Positions 16,694 through 25,557 of a stretch of DNA of 64,000 bases are shown here, in pieces (position 1 is the stretch's first letter; every line of letters starts with the position of its first letter). The notes beneath the pieces were generated by a model that ran no database searches, had not been told where the DNA came from, and was given only the letters and a program-made list of their open reading frames with translations. The position numbers were made by a program, and so were the translations under genes. This DNA is from Corynebacterium pseudodiphtheriticum DSM 44287 (GTDB taxonomy: Bacteria; Actinomycetota; Actinomycetes; Mycobacteriales; Mycobacteriaceae): the NCBI RefSeq assembly GCF_000688415.1, contig NZ_JIAH01000005.1, positions 62,001 through 126,000 on the forward strand, written 5' to 3'.

Positions 16694-17884
16694 ATGGTCT
16701 ATAACCGCATTCTGTCCCGGCGACAGTTGCTGCGTACAGCAGTAGCCATGGGCGGGGTAGCCCTGGGAGGCGGCATGCTTTCTGCCTGTTCTACACAGTC
16801 ACAAACAGGACAGCCGCAAACAAGTGCTTCCGGGCCCGCATCTTCTGCTAGCTCTGCTTCCCAGAAAGAACTGGTCATCGGTTTTGTACCCATTGCGTGT
16901 TCCTCACCACTGGTTGCCGCAGACGCGCTCGGCGCATTTGAAAAACAGGGACTCCACGTAAAATTACGGAAATACGCCGGGTGGGCTGATCTCTGGACAG
17001 CATATGCAACCGGAACCCTCGACGTTGCACACATGCTCTCACCAATGCCACTGGCAATTGATGCTGGTGCGACGAACGCATCCCGGCCCACAGAATTGGC
17101 TTTTACCCAAAACACCAACGGCCAAGCGCTTACCTTGTCTACCTCTCACCTGGGCGCGGTCTCGCAACCGACAGATCTTGCGGGGATGGTGCTAGGAATT
17201 CCCTTTGAGTATTCGGTGCATGCATTACTTTTGCGCGATTACTTGGTAGCCGGTGGTCTCGACCCAGTTTCAGATGTGGAATTGCGTCTCTTGCGGCCAC
17301 CGGACATGGTGGCGCAATTGGCGGTCGGCGCCGTCGACGGTTTTATTGGCCCCGAACCGTTTAACCAACGAGCTTTGACCACGGGATCAGGCCGCGCGTT
17401 TATTCCCACCCGGCAGATGTGGGAGAACCACCCCTGCTGCTCGGTTGCTATAGCCAAAGAAATTGACCGCGGGGTGCGTGATCGTGTGGTCGCGGCTCTG
17501 CGGGAAGGTGCCCAATTTGTCGATAGCCCGCATCACGTACACGAATCAGCGTCGATGCTGGCCGAAGAAAAATATCTGAACCAGAAAGAGGAATTGATCT
17601 CGCCTGCTTTAGCCGGATCCTATACCACCTGGGATGGCACTGATGTGGTGGACCCGGACATGATCAATTTCGGCGGACAGACTTCAGCTACCGCGATCAC
17701 CTGGATGGCTGCGCAGATCGCGCGCTGGGACCTCGGCGGTACGGCCTTGACGATGGACGACGATGTGCTCTTAGCAGCCGCAGAATCAGTCTTGCCGCCT
17801 GAGGCAGACCGCAGCACGGACCCGGTTGACATCAATGGCCGGATATTTGATCCGCTAAAGCCCACGGCTGGATACCAGCGTTAA
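16694..17884 (+). CDS. Tat-type lipoprotein, NrtA/CmpA-like solute receptor of an ABC importer
   Basis: The 396-residue protein has a twin-arginine signal (SRRQLLRTA, R9-R10) ending in a lipobox LSAC with Cys32, so it should be exported folded and lipid-anchored outside the membrane. The mature part begins VIGFVPIACSSPLVAADALG and has TLDVAHMLSPMPLAIDAGAT, the pattern of NrtA/CmpA nitrate and bicarbonate receptors. The ligand is not certain: nitrate, nitrite, cyanate and organic anions are all possible. Permease and ATPase genes follow directly (9 bp, then an 8-bp overlap). No nitrate-reduction gene is in the window. Confidence 0.82.
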   Translation: MVYNRILSRRQLLRTAVAMGGVALGGGMLSACSTQSQTGQPQTSASGPASSASSASQKELVIGFVPIACSSPLVAADALGAFEKQGLHVKLRKYAGWADLWTAYATGTLDVAHMLSPMPLAIDAGATNASRPTELAFTQNTNGQALTLSTSHLGAVSQPTDLAGMVLGIPFEYSVHALLLRDYLVAGGLDPVSDVELRLLRPPDMVAQLAVGAVDGFIGPEPFNQRALTTGSGRAFIPTRQMWENHPCCSVAIAKEIDRGVRDRVVAALREGAQFVDSPHHVHESASMLAEEKYLNQKEELISPALAGSYTTWDGTDVVDPDMINFGGQTSATAITWMAAQIARWDLGGTALTMDDDVLLAAAESVLPPEADRSTDPVDINGRIFDPLKPTAGYQR

Positions 17885-17893
17885 GGACCCACT

Positions 17894-18778
17894 ATGTCTC
17901 GAACTCACACGCCTATTACTCAAACTTCCACGCCTGCTGCTCGAACTTCCGCTGGCCGAACGTCTACCAGCCAAGCATCCACTGGCCGAACGCTGCCAAG
18001 GGAAAAGTCCGGCCCGTGGAAACCCGTTGCCCTCGGCGTCGGCCTGTTTCTCGCTTTCCTTCTTGTATGGCAATTAATAGCGGCTGCGGGGTGGCTGTCG
18101 GATATCGCGCCGACGCCTGCTCGCACCTTCAGCCGCGGTGCTGAAATCTTGTCTGATCCTTTTTACCGGGATGGTCCAGCTTCTGTCGGCATATTCTGGC
18201 ACATGGTGGCATCGCTGCGCCGTGTGCTGCTCGGTTTTATCATCGCGATGCTCATCGCCATTCCGCTGGGCTTTTGGTTAGGATCGTCCACCACCTTCCG
18301 CCGGGCGACGGACCCCTTTGTGCAAATTCTGCGGCCGGTATCCCCGCTGGCGTGGCTGCCGTTGGGGCTTGCGCTGCTGCGCGATGCGGAAAATACCGCG
18401 GTCTTCGTCATCATTCTCTCCGCTTTGTGGCCCACCCTGCTCAACACAATCGAGGCTGTACGTGGTGTGCACCCATCGTATAAGAACCTCGGCGCCACAT
18501 TGGGCACCAGCCGTGTGGACCGGCTGCTTTACATCATCGGGCCTGCCGCGCTGCCCGGAATCATCACGGGCATGCGCCAATCGCTGTCTACCGCGTGGCT
18601 GGTGATTGTGGCTGCGGAGATGCTCGTCGGCGGGCAAGGCGTCGGCTTTTTCGTGTGGAACATGTGGAACCGCCTGGATATTGATGCCATCGTCGTGGTC
18701 ATCGTTCTCATCGGTGCCATCGGCTTGGCCCTGGATTACCTGGTTGCTTCATTGCAGAAAGTGGTGCGTTATGACTAA
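17894..18778 (+). CDS. ABC importer permease, nitrate/sulfonate/taurine type
   Basis: The 294-residue inner-membrane protein has an unusual Thr/Ser-rich cytoplasmic N-terminus (about 35 residues with repeated TSTxR motifs), then six membrane spans of the BPD_transp_1 fold. The EAA loop that docks the ATPase is seen in GATLGTSRVDRLLYIIGPAA followed by LPGIITGM. The last codons overlap the start of the ATPase gene by 8 bp, so the two are translationally coupled. SsuC/TauC and NrtB belong to the same group and cannot be separated by sequence alone. Confidence 0.88.
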   Translation: MSRTHTPITQTSTPAARTSAGRTSTSQASTGRTLPREKSGPWKPVALGVGLFLAFLLVWQLIAAAGWLSDIAPTPARTFSRGAEILSDPFYRDGPASVGIFWHMVASLRRVLLGFIIAMLIAIPLGFWLGSSTTFRRATDPFVQILRPVSPLAWLPLGLALLRDAENTAVFVIILSALWPTLLNTIEAVRGVHPSYKNLGATLGTSRVDRLLYIIGPAALPGIITGMRQSLSTAWLVIVAAEMLVGGQGVGFFVWNMWNRLDIDAIVVVIVLIGAIGLALDYLVASLQKVVRYD

Positions 18779-19595
18779 TACCTCAACCGATACTGTGCCA
18801 AATACCGTCGATGCGCCTAGCACCAGTGGTACGGGCACCCCGCATATCGAATTTAAAAATATTACAAAAAGCTACGGGCCGACGACGATCATCGGCGAGA
18901 CTTCCGTAACTATTAAGGAAGGCGAGTTTATCTCTTTGCTCGGGCCTTCCGGCTCAGGCAAATCCACCATGCTGAACATGATTGCTGGCTTGGCGACGCC
19001 GTCGACAGGCGAGGTCCGTGCCCGCGACGAGGTGATCACCGGCCCGGGGCCAGACCGAGGAGTGGTTTTTCAAAATCACGCCCTGCTGCCATGGATGACA
19101 GCACGCGGCAATATCGAATTCGGACTGCGCTCTGCACGGCCGGACTTGTCGAAAGCACAGCGTAAGACAATCACACAGGATTTCTTGGATGAAGTCAGTT
19201 TGGGACATGCGGCTGACCGTCGTCCCGCGCGGCTTTCCGGTGGGATGCAGCAACGGGTGGGTTTGGCGCGTGCGTTTGCCATTGGTTCGGATATTTTGCT
19301 GCTGGATGAACCTTTTGGTGCGCTGGATGCGCTGACCCGGAGGCAATTACAGACCTTGTTGCTCAGCGTTTGGGAAGAAAACCGACGCACGGTGGTAATG
19401 GTGACCCACGATGTTGACGAAGCGATCTTGCTGTCCGACCGCATCTTGGTTATGTCGCCGGGGCCGGAGGCAACCATTGTGGAAGATTTACGGGTCGGCC
19501 TTGCCCGCCCGCGTACCGGTGCTGCGGATCCAGCCGTCGGCAAGCGCAAAAATGAACTGCGCCAGCACCTGTTGTCGCTGCTGGAGCACAAATAA
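18771..19595 (+). CDS. ABC importer ATPase, nitrate/sulfonate/taurine type
   Basis: The 274-residue protein has Walker A GPSGSGKSTML, the Q-loop VFQNHALLPWM, signature LSGGMQQRVGLARA, Walker B ILLLDEPFGALD and the switch His in VTHDVDEAI. It energises uptake with the permease and receptor encoded upstream. I start at the ATG at 18771 inside the end of the permease gene; a longer frame from 18606 is the permease in another frame. A Thr/Ser-rich N-terminal extension of about 25 residues precedes the domain, echoing that of the permease. Confidence 0.92.
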   Translation: MTNTSTDTVPNTVDAPSTSGTGTPHIEFKNITKSYGPTTIIGETSVTIKEGEFISLLGPSGSGKSTMLNMIAGLATPSTGEVRARDEVITGPGPDRGVVFQNHALLPWMTARGNIEFGLRSARPDLSKAQRKTITQDFLDEVSLGHAADRRPARLSGGMQQRVGLARAFAIGSDILLLDEPFGALDALTRRQLQTLLLSVWEENRRTVVMVTHDVDEAILLSDRILVMSPGPEATIVEDLRVGLARPRTGAADPAVGKRKNELRQHLLSLLEHK

Positions 19596-19746
19596 CGGCA
19601 AATTGGGTGTGCTGCGTACCCGACCGTCGGCGGAAAGCATCGCGTTCGGCCGGAAGCTTTGTTTTTGGGTAGGCAACACAGATCTCACACAAACTCGCTA
19701 CCATGGCAAGCAGCACAGATGTAACGGAAGGTAGGCGAGTACCCCA

Positions 19747-21015
19747 ATGTCATTGCTCGACTTAGATACTGCACAATTTAACGAACTAGCCCAGCAGGTG
19801 CGCCAGGATTACCAGGACTTGCAGGCGAAAAACCTGAACCTGAACCTGACGCGCGGTAAACCGTCGAACGAACAGCTCGATTTTTCTCATGACCTGCTTA
19901 CCTTGCCTGGCGATGATCCGATCGACGCTGATGGGGTAGACGTGCGCAACTACGGCGGATTGCTGGGAATCAAGCAGCTGCGCGAAATCTGGGCGAATGC
20001 CCTGGGACGCTCGGTGGACAACACCATCGCGGCTGATTCTTCTTCGTTGAACATTACCTTTGACCTGCTGTTGTGGTCGTATACCTTCGGCAACAACGAT
20101 TCTGTACGCCCGTGGAGCCAAGAAGAAAAGATCCGCTGGATCTGCCCGGTGCCGGGTTACGATCGCCACTTCACCATCACCGAAAAACTCGGCATCGAGA
20201 TGGTTTCCGTTCCTATGCTTGACGACGGCCCGGATATGGATGCCATCGCAAAGCTGGCCCAAGACCCGAAAGTGAAGGGCATGTGGGCCGTGCCGGTGTT
20301 CTCCAACCCAACCGGAGTGAGCTTCTCTAAGGAAGTCTGCGAAAAACTGGCTGCTATGGACACTGCCGCGCCAGATTTCCGCATTGTGTGGGATAACGCG
20401 TATGCGCTGCACACGTTGACCAACGAATTCCCGGAAAATTACAACGTGCATGAGATGGCGGCAGCCGCCGGTAACCCGAACCGCTTTTGGGAAATGTCAT
20501 CGACTTCCAAGGTCACGCACGCTGGCTCAGGTGTCGGCTTTTTCACCTCCTCGGAAGAAAATATCGCGTGGTATTCCTCCATCGCGAGCGCCCGCGGCAT
20601 CGGCCCAAACAAGGTCAACCAGCTGGCGCACGCGCGTTTCTTCGGAGACGAAGAAGGCCTGAAAGCGCTGATGCGCAAGCACTCCGGATCATTGGCACCG
20701 AAGTTCGACGCGGTGTTGGATCTGTTGGAAAAGAAGCTCGGTGGATATGACGTTGCTAGTTGGTCGCACCCAGAAGGCGGTTATTTCATTGACCTTAACG
20801 TCATCGATGGCACCGCGACACGCGTGTGGGAGCTGGCGAAAGAAGCCGGAATTGAATTAACCAAGGCCGGTGCTTCCTTCCCGTACGGCGAAGATCCGCA
20901 CAACCGGAATATCCGCCTGGCACCATCGATGCCTACTGCCGATGAGGTCGCTGTCGCCATGGATGGTGTGGCCACCTGCGTGCTGCTGGCTGCGATTGAG
21001 AAGAAGGAGGCTTAA
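19747..21015 (+). CDS. aspT: Aspartate aminotransferase, AspT type
   Basis: The 422-residue PLP enzyme interconverts aspartate and 2-oxoglutarate with oxaloacetate and glutamate. It belongs to the distinct class found in corynebacteria rather than classical AspC: N-terminal LNLNLTRGKPSNEQLDF, the PLP-Lys segment MSSTSKVTHAGSGVGFF, and the carboxylate-binding Arg in NRNIRLAPS near the C-terminus. The order aspT, small gene, dnaX, ybaB, recR equals that in C. glutamicum. The product feeds the lysC-asd pathway encoded 12 kb further on. Confidence 0.93.
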   Translation: MSLLDLDTAQFNELAQQVRQDYQDLQAKNLNLNLTRGKPSNEQLDFSHDLLTLPGDDPIDADGVDVRNYGGLLGIKQLREIWANALGRSVDNTIAADSSSLNITFDLLLWSYTFGNNDSVRPWSQEEKIRWICPVPGYDRHFTITEKLGIEMVSVPMLDDGPDMDAIAKLAQDPKVKGMWAVPVFSNPTGVSFSKEVCEKLAAMDTAAPDFRIVWDNAYALHTLTNEFPENYNVHEMAAAAGNPNRFWEMSSTSKVTHAGSGVGFFTSSEENIAWYSSIASARGIGPNKVNQLAHARFFGDEEGLKALMRKHSGSLAPKFDAVLDLLEKKLGGYDVASWSHPEGGYFIDLNVIDGTATRVWELAKEAGIELTKAGASFPYGEDPHNRNIRLAPSMPTADEVAVAMDGVATCVLLAAIEKKEA

Positions 21016-21019
21016 GGCC

Positions 21020-21574
21020 CTGCAATTCGAAGAAACCGGCTATTGGCTCAGCCAACTCATCCCGGCAAAGCTGGAATTTCGCAGACTCGATCAGTGGCGT
21101 ATTGCCAGCGCACAGATCGACGAGCAACAAGCGTTAGCGGCAACCGCTAACTTTGGCGACGTTGATACCGGGCTAACTAGCGATGAATCCGGTCAATCCG
21201 TGCGCTGCGAGCTACTTGCCGTGGCGCAGGCCGAACAGCCCGCCATTGCGACAGCCGTTTTGGCAGCTGCAGAACTGTTACGTTCGGCAAACGGTGTTTT
21301 GCCAGCACAGCCGGGCGTGCTGCTGCCGGATATTGGCCAGAAATTCGCTGAGCTGGAACAAGATCATCTCACCGTGCGTCACGGGTTGCTAGCCGTGCCG
21401 TATTTGTGGTCTGGGAAAACGCCACGCCTGGAAGAAGACGACCGGCTCACGTTGATCTGCCAGCTGATCATGCTCACCGATGCGGAATATGAATTTGCGG
21501 TGGAGCATGGCGTCGGCAAGCTGCAAGACAAGTTGTCGACCGAAGGTATTGATCCGGGTAACTGGGGTCGGTAG
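21020..21574 (+). CDS. SUFU-domain-like protein with probable CTG start
   Basis: The product is about 184 residues. The body begins LQFEETGYWLSQLIPAKLEF and ends in LTDAEYEFAVEHGVGKLQDK, a C-terminal pattern of bacterial suppressor-of-fused domains, so that family is my best guess. Function is unknown. No ATG or GTG is available at the head of the homologous region. AAGAAGGAGG at 21001-21010 is positioned nine bases before a CTG at 21020, whereas an in-frame TTG at 20996 lies inside the aspT end with no ribosome site. CTG initiation is therefore likely. The gene is coupled to aspT. Confidence 0.7.
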   Translation: MQFEETGYWLSQLIPAKLEFRRLDQWRIASAQIDEQQALAATANFGDVDTGLTSDESGQSVRCELLAVAQAEQPAIATAVLAAAELLRSANGVLPAQPGVLLPDIGQKFAELEQDHLTVRHGLLAVPYLWSGKTPRLEEDDRLTLICQLIMLTDAEYEFAVEHGVGKLQDKLSTEGIDPGNWGR

Positions 21575-21652
21575 TGGGGCTGGAAATGGTAGCCAGTAAT
21601 GACTCGCACCGGTGGCTGTTGGGTCTTGTGGGGATATCGGTAAAGTAGTGGC

Positions 21653-24376
21653 GTGGCTCTTTACCGGAAATATCGCCCCGCAAGCTTTGCTGAGGTCATC
21701 GGACAATCGCAGGTCACTGAGCCTTTGTCAGTGGCGCTCGATGCCCACCGCATCAACCACGCTTACCTTTTTTCGGGCCCGCGTGGGTGCGGCAAGACCT
21801 CCTCAGCGCGCATTCTCGCGCGCTCGCTGAACTGCGTCGAAGGCCCGACCTCGATGCCATGCGGGAAGTGCGATAGTTGCCGCGCGCTCGCCCCCGGTGG
21901 TCCCGGCAACCTGGATGTCACGGAGCTCGACGCGGCTTCCCACAACGGTGTAGAAGACATGCGTGAGCTGCGCGACCGCGGCCACTACGCGCCGGCGGAA
22001 TCGCGCTACCGCATTTTCATCATTGACGAGGCGCACATGATCTCGCAGCAGGGTTTCAACGCTCTGCTGAAGATCGTCGAAGAACCGCCTGAGCACCTAA
22101 TTTTTATTTTCGCGACCACCGAGCCGGAAAAAGTCATTGGCACGATCCGCTCGCGTACCCATAACTACCCGTTCCGTCTGCTCACCCCACCGGATATGAA
22201 AGCACTGCTGCAGCACGTGGTGGAAGAAGAAAACGTGCAGGTAGAAGATGCGGTCTACCCCTTGGTGATGCAGGCTGGTGGCGGTTCGCCACGCGATACT
22301 CTCTCGTTACTGGACCAGTTGTTGGCCGGTGCGAAAGACGGGCAGTTGACTTACCAACAGGCGGCGCCGCTGCTGGGCGTGACCGACCTGGCGCTGATTG
22401 ACCGTGTGATTGCCGCGCTTGCCGACGACGAAAAAGGCGAATTATTCCGCATCGTCAACGACGTCATCAATGCTGGGCACGAGCCCCGCCGTTTTGTGGA
22501 AGACTTGCTGGATCGCCTGCGGGATCTGTTGATTATCCAGGCTGTGCCTGAAGCTTTTACCGAGGGGCTAGTTTCCGCCCCGCAGGATCGCGTGGCGGTT
22601 CTGAAGGAGCAAGCCGGATGGTTTAGCCCGGAGGCGCTGACGCATTACGCGGATGTGGTTAATGAGCGCTTGCCGCAAATGCGTGGCGCCACGTCGCCAC
22701 AGTTATTGCTGGAGATTTTGTGTGCGCACTTGTTGGCGCGGCCATACGTTGCGGCGGCGGGTAACGCAGCTGGTGCTGGGCCAGGCAGCGGTGTTGGCGC
22801 GGGGGCCGCTGCCGGCCAATCGGGCCAGTCTGGTCGGGCGGGCCAGGGTGCTGCAGCCCAGGAGAGTGGTCAGCACAGCAGGCAGGGCGGTCCGCGTGGT
22901 GCGGCGGCCGCGTTGGCTGCTGTGGCGGCGATGGGGTCGGCGAAACCGCAGACAAAATCGATGCCGTCGCACGGTCCGGCGCCTAAGGCACAGCCTGGTG
23001 AACAGGTTGCTGAGCAGCACAACGCAGCATCTACTAGTGAGCACAACGCAGAAACGCCTACAGCCGAGCAAGAAAATGTGGTTGGTGCTGTTGCCGATGC
23101 AGAAGCCAAGCCCGAGGCGGCAAGCACGTCGGAAACAGTAAAAACGTCGGAAGCAGTAAGAACCTCCGATGCAGTAAGCGCTGCCGATTCCGCGGACTCA
23201 GCGTCGGCTAACGATGCTGTCCGCGCGCAGCGCACCGACGAGTCTGCGCAGTCAGACCATGCTGAGGAGCCAAACGATCCTGAACAGCAGCGTGCCGAGC
23301 AGCCTAGTGAACAGCAGCCTAATGAACAGCCAGGTGATGCGCTCGAGATCATCCGCAGCCAGTGGACGAATATTCGCTCAAAGGTAGGGCAGAAGAATCG
23401 CGTCGCGGAAGTTATGCTCACTGAGGCAAAAGTTCTGGGGATCGACGGCGAGACTGTCGTGCTGGGGCATAACACCGGCGCTTTGGCTGAGCGCATTAAT
23501 TCTGAGCGCAACAATGCCGTGATTGTCGAAGCGGTAAGCGCCGTCGTTGACCAGAAATTACAGGTCAAGTGCATCGTCGGCACGAAAGTTCCACCTGAAC
23601 TTACGGCGCAATCACGTATGACGCCGCAACCACAGAAACCCGCGCAGCAGAATAACCAGTCGCGTCAGAATTCGCAGCCACAGCAGAATAACCAGCCGCC
23701 GCAGCAGGATCAATCACAGGCAGCAACGCGCCCACAACAGGAGGCTCAACACACAAGAAGTGACAGCGTCTGGCCAGAAACCAGCCGTGATGTTAATGCC
23801 GGGGTGGACTCAACGGACACTACGGTGCATGAGAGCAACGAGGGTTCTGGGCAATCCCACCGGCAGCAACCGGAGCCACAGCGGGCGCAATCAGTCCGGT
23901 CAGAATCAAAGCCCTCGAAGCCACATGAGAAACCACTCGCCAGCCCAAAGAACCAGGACTGGCGCGAGGTAGCTAACCAGGCAAAAAACCGCGCACGTGA
24001 GCGCGCAGCACAATCTAGCCGCGACACCTTTGGCGACGGTGTCCCGCTGCCACCTGAACCGGCCGCGGAAGAGTCTGCACCGGACGAGCCGCCGCAAACG
24101 CAGCCAGCACAATCGTCGGCAAGCCACACACAGAACGCACAGAACGCACACAGCGCGCCGGGCAGCGCCGAAACCAGTAGTGCCGAAAGAAACAAGGCCG
24201 AAAACAGCAATGCCCAAAACAGCAATGCGCAAAACGGCGGGGACGACACAGGAACCAGCACCAACACAAACACGGACACCAATGCCAACACCAGCCCCGG
24301 CGAACGCAGCCCAGAAGAAATTCATGCTGCCGCGCGTAAGCTGCTAGAAACCGAGCTGGGAGCGCGTCCGCTGTAG
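21653..24376 (+). CDS. dnaX: DNA polymerase III subunits gamma and tau
   Basis: This 907-residue clamp-loader ATPase loads the sliding clamp at the fork. Walker A GPRGCGKTS is at 42-50, a zinc module has Cys61, 70, 73 and 76, and IIDEAH is at 123-128; the AAA+ and collar domains end near 365. A low-complexity linker (about 365-560) precedes a folded tau-like domain (EIIRSQWTNIRSKVGQKNRV, about 562-655). A second Gln/Asn/Ser/Thr-rich linker (about 655-885) precedes a conserved tail. The GTG start has no ribosome site; TAAAGT lies 6 bases before it, so a leaderless transcript is possible. Confidence 0.95.
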   Translation: MALYRKYRPASFAEVIGQSQVTEPLSVALDAHRINHAYLFSGPRGCGKTSSARILARSLNCVEGPTSMPCGKCDSCRALAPGGPGNLDVTELDAASHNGVEDMRELRDRGHYAPAESRYRIFIIDEAHMISQQGFNALLKIVEEPPEHLIFIFATTEPEKVIGTIRSRTHNYPFRLLTPPDMKALLQHVVEEENVQVEDAVYPLVMQAGGGSPRDTLSLLDQLLAGAKDGQLTYQQAAPLLGVTDLALIDRVIAALADDEKGELFRIVNDVINAGHEPRRFVEDLLDRLRDLLIIQAVPEAFTEGLVSAPQDRVAVLKEQAGWFSPEALTHYADVVNERLPQMRGATSPQLLLEILCAHLLARPYVAAAGNAAGAGPGSGVGAGAAAGQSGQSGRAGQGAAAQESGQHSRQGGPRGAAAALAAVAAMGSAKPQTKSMPSHGPAPKAQPGEQVAEQHNAASTSEHNAETPTAEQENVVGAVADAEAKPEAASTSETVKTSEAVRTSDAVSAADSADSASANDAVRAQRTDESAQSDHAEEPNDPEQQRAEQPSEQQPNEQPGDALEIIRSQWTNIRSKVGQKNRVAEVMLTEAKVLGIDGETVVLGHNTGALAERINSERNNAVIVEAVSAVVDQKLQVKCIVGTKVPPELTAQSRMTPQPQKPAQQNNQSRQNSQPQQNNQPPQQDQSQAATRPQQEAQHTRSDSVWPETSRDVNAGVDSTDTTVHESNEGSGQSHRQQPEPQRAQSVRSESKPSKPHEKPLASPKNQDWREVANQAKNRARERAAQSSRDTFGDGVPLPPEPAAEESAPDEPPQTQPAQSSASHTQNAQNAHSAPGSAETSSAERNKAENSNAQNSNAQNGGDDTGTSTNTNTDTNANTSPGERSPEEIHAAARKLLETELGARPL

Positions 24377-24502
24377 TCTGTGCCGGTCCGTTGTAAACTA
24401 GGGCCGTTGTGCGTGCAGATTCGCACAGAAGACTAGCTATCGGGCCAAAACCCAAAGCTACAAACAAAACGCACCAAAACAACAAAACAAGGAGCATCGA
24501 CA

Positions 24503-24841
24503 ATGACGCAGCCACAAGACATGCAGCAGCTGATCGCCCAAGCCGCCGAAATGCAGGCCAACCTGCAGCGCGCCCAGGAAGAAATCCTGGCCACCTCGGT
24601 CACCGGTAAAGCAGCTAACGGCCTGGTTGAGGTCACCATGACTGGCGGTGCTGAAGTCACCGATATCAAGATTGACCCGCAGGTTGTTGATGCTGATGAC
24701 GTCGACACGCTGCAGGACCTGATCCTGGGCGCATTCCAGGACGGTCACCGCCAGGCCGGTGAGCTGGCCAAGGAAAAGATGGGCCCGCTGTCACAGGGCA
24801 TGGGCGATGGCGACATCAACAACCTCATGGGTGGAATGTAA
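24503..24841 (+). CDS. YbaB/EbfC nucleoid-associated protein
   Basis: The 112-residue DNA-binding dimer has the usual N-terminal helix (MQQLIAQAAEMQANLQRAQE), a beta hairpin GLVEVTMTGGAEVTDIKID, and a second helix. It lies in the dnaX-ybaB-recR order found across bacteria, with recR starting at the next base after its stop. AAGGAG precedes the ATG. Confidence 0.93.
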   Translation: MTQPQDMQQLIAQAAEMQANLQRAQEEILATSVTGKAANGLVEVTMTGGAEVTDIKIDPQVVDADDVDTLQDLILGAFQDGHRQAGELAKEKMGPLSQGMGDGDINNLMGGM

Positions 24842-25501
24842 GTGTTCGAAGGTCCTTTACAAGACCTCATCGACGAATTCTCGCGCCTGCCTGGGATTGG
24901 GCCGAAAAGTGCCCAGCGGATCGCCTTCCACGTTTTGCACACAGAACCGGAAGATATCGACCGCCTCCAGCAGGCGCTTGCTGGTGTCCGCGACGGGGTA
25001 ACGTTTTGCCGCATTTGCTGCAATATTTCCCGTGAAAGCGTGTGCCGCATCTGCCACGATTCCGGGCGCGACCGCTCGATGATCTGCGTGGTAGAAGAAC
25101 CCAAAGACATCCAATCCATCGAGCGTACTGGCGAATTCACTGGCCGTTATCACGTGCTCGGGGGTGCGTTGGATCCATTGGCGAATATTGGTCCGAAAGA
25201 CCTGAATATTAGTCAGTTGTTGCAGCGCATCGGTGGCGTGGTGCAGGACCGTGAGCTGGCAGATTCCACACCGGAAAAACCGCTTTACGACGACGCCCCA
25301 GAGATCACCGAGGTGATTCTCGCGATGGATCCGAACACCGAAGGCGAGGCAACAGCGTCCTACCTGGTGCGCTTGTTGCGAGATTTTCCTGATTTGAAAA
25401 TTTCACGGCTGGCCTCCGGTATGCCCCTGGGTGGCGATTTAGAATTCGTCGACGAGCTCACGCTATCCCGCGCGTTGTCAGGACGCCTGCCCGTGCGCTA
25501 G
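24842..25501 (+). CDS. recR: Recombination mediator RecR
   Basis: The 219-residue protein helps RecF and RecO load RecA on gapped DNA. It has the HhH segment [17 protein letters not shown], a zinc-finger [16 protein letters not shown], and the TOPRIM acidic residues in [12 protein letters not shown] and [17 protein letters not shown] start immediately after the ybaB stop. It converges with the siderophore-interacting protein gene across 56 bp. Confidence 0.97.
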   Translation: MFEGPLQDLIDEFSRLPGIGPKSAQRIAFHVLHTEPEDIDRLQQALAGVRDGVTFCRICCNISRESVCRICHDSGRDRSMICVVEEPKDIQSIERTGEFTGRYHVLGGALDPLANIGPKDLNISQLLQRIGGVVQDRELADSTPEKPLYDDAPEITEVILAMDPNTEGEATASYLVRLLRDFPDLKISRLASGMPLGGDLEFVDELTLSRALSGRLPVR

Positions 25502-25557
25502 TTGCGGCAATGAGCTGGCGCCAAGAGGGGTGCGGCTAGCGCTGAGCTGGTGGCAGA

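Noticed and set aside
18606-18770. Upstream extension of the ABC ATPase
   Set aside because: It is the permease gene read in another frame; the ATPase start is the overlapping ATG at 18771.
22870-24291. Long Ser/Ala/Cys-rich minus-strand frames opposite dnaX
   Set aside because: They arise from the Gln/Ala/Asn-rich linker codons of dnaX read in reverse.
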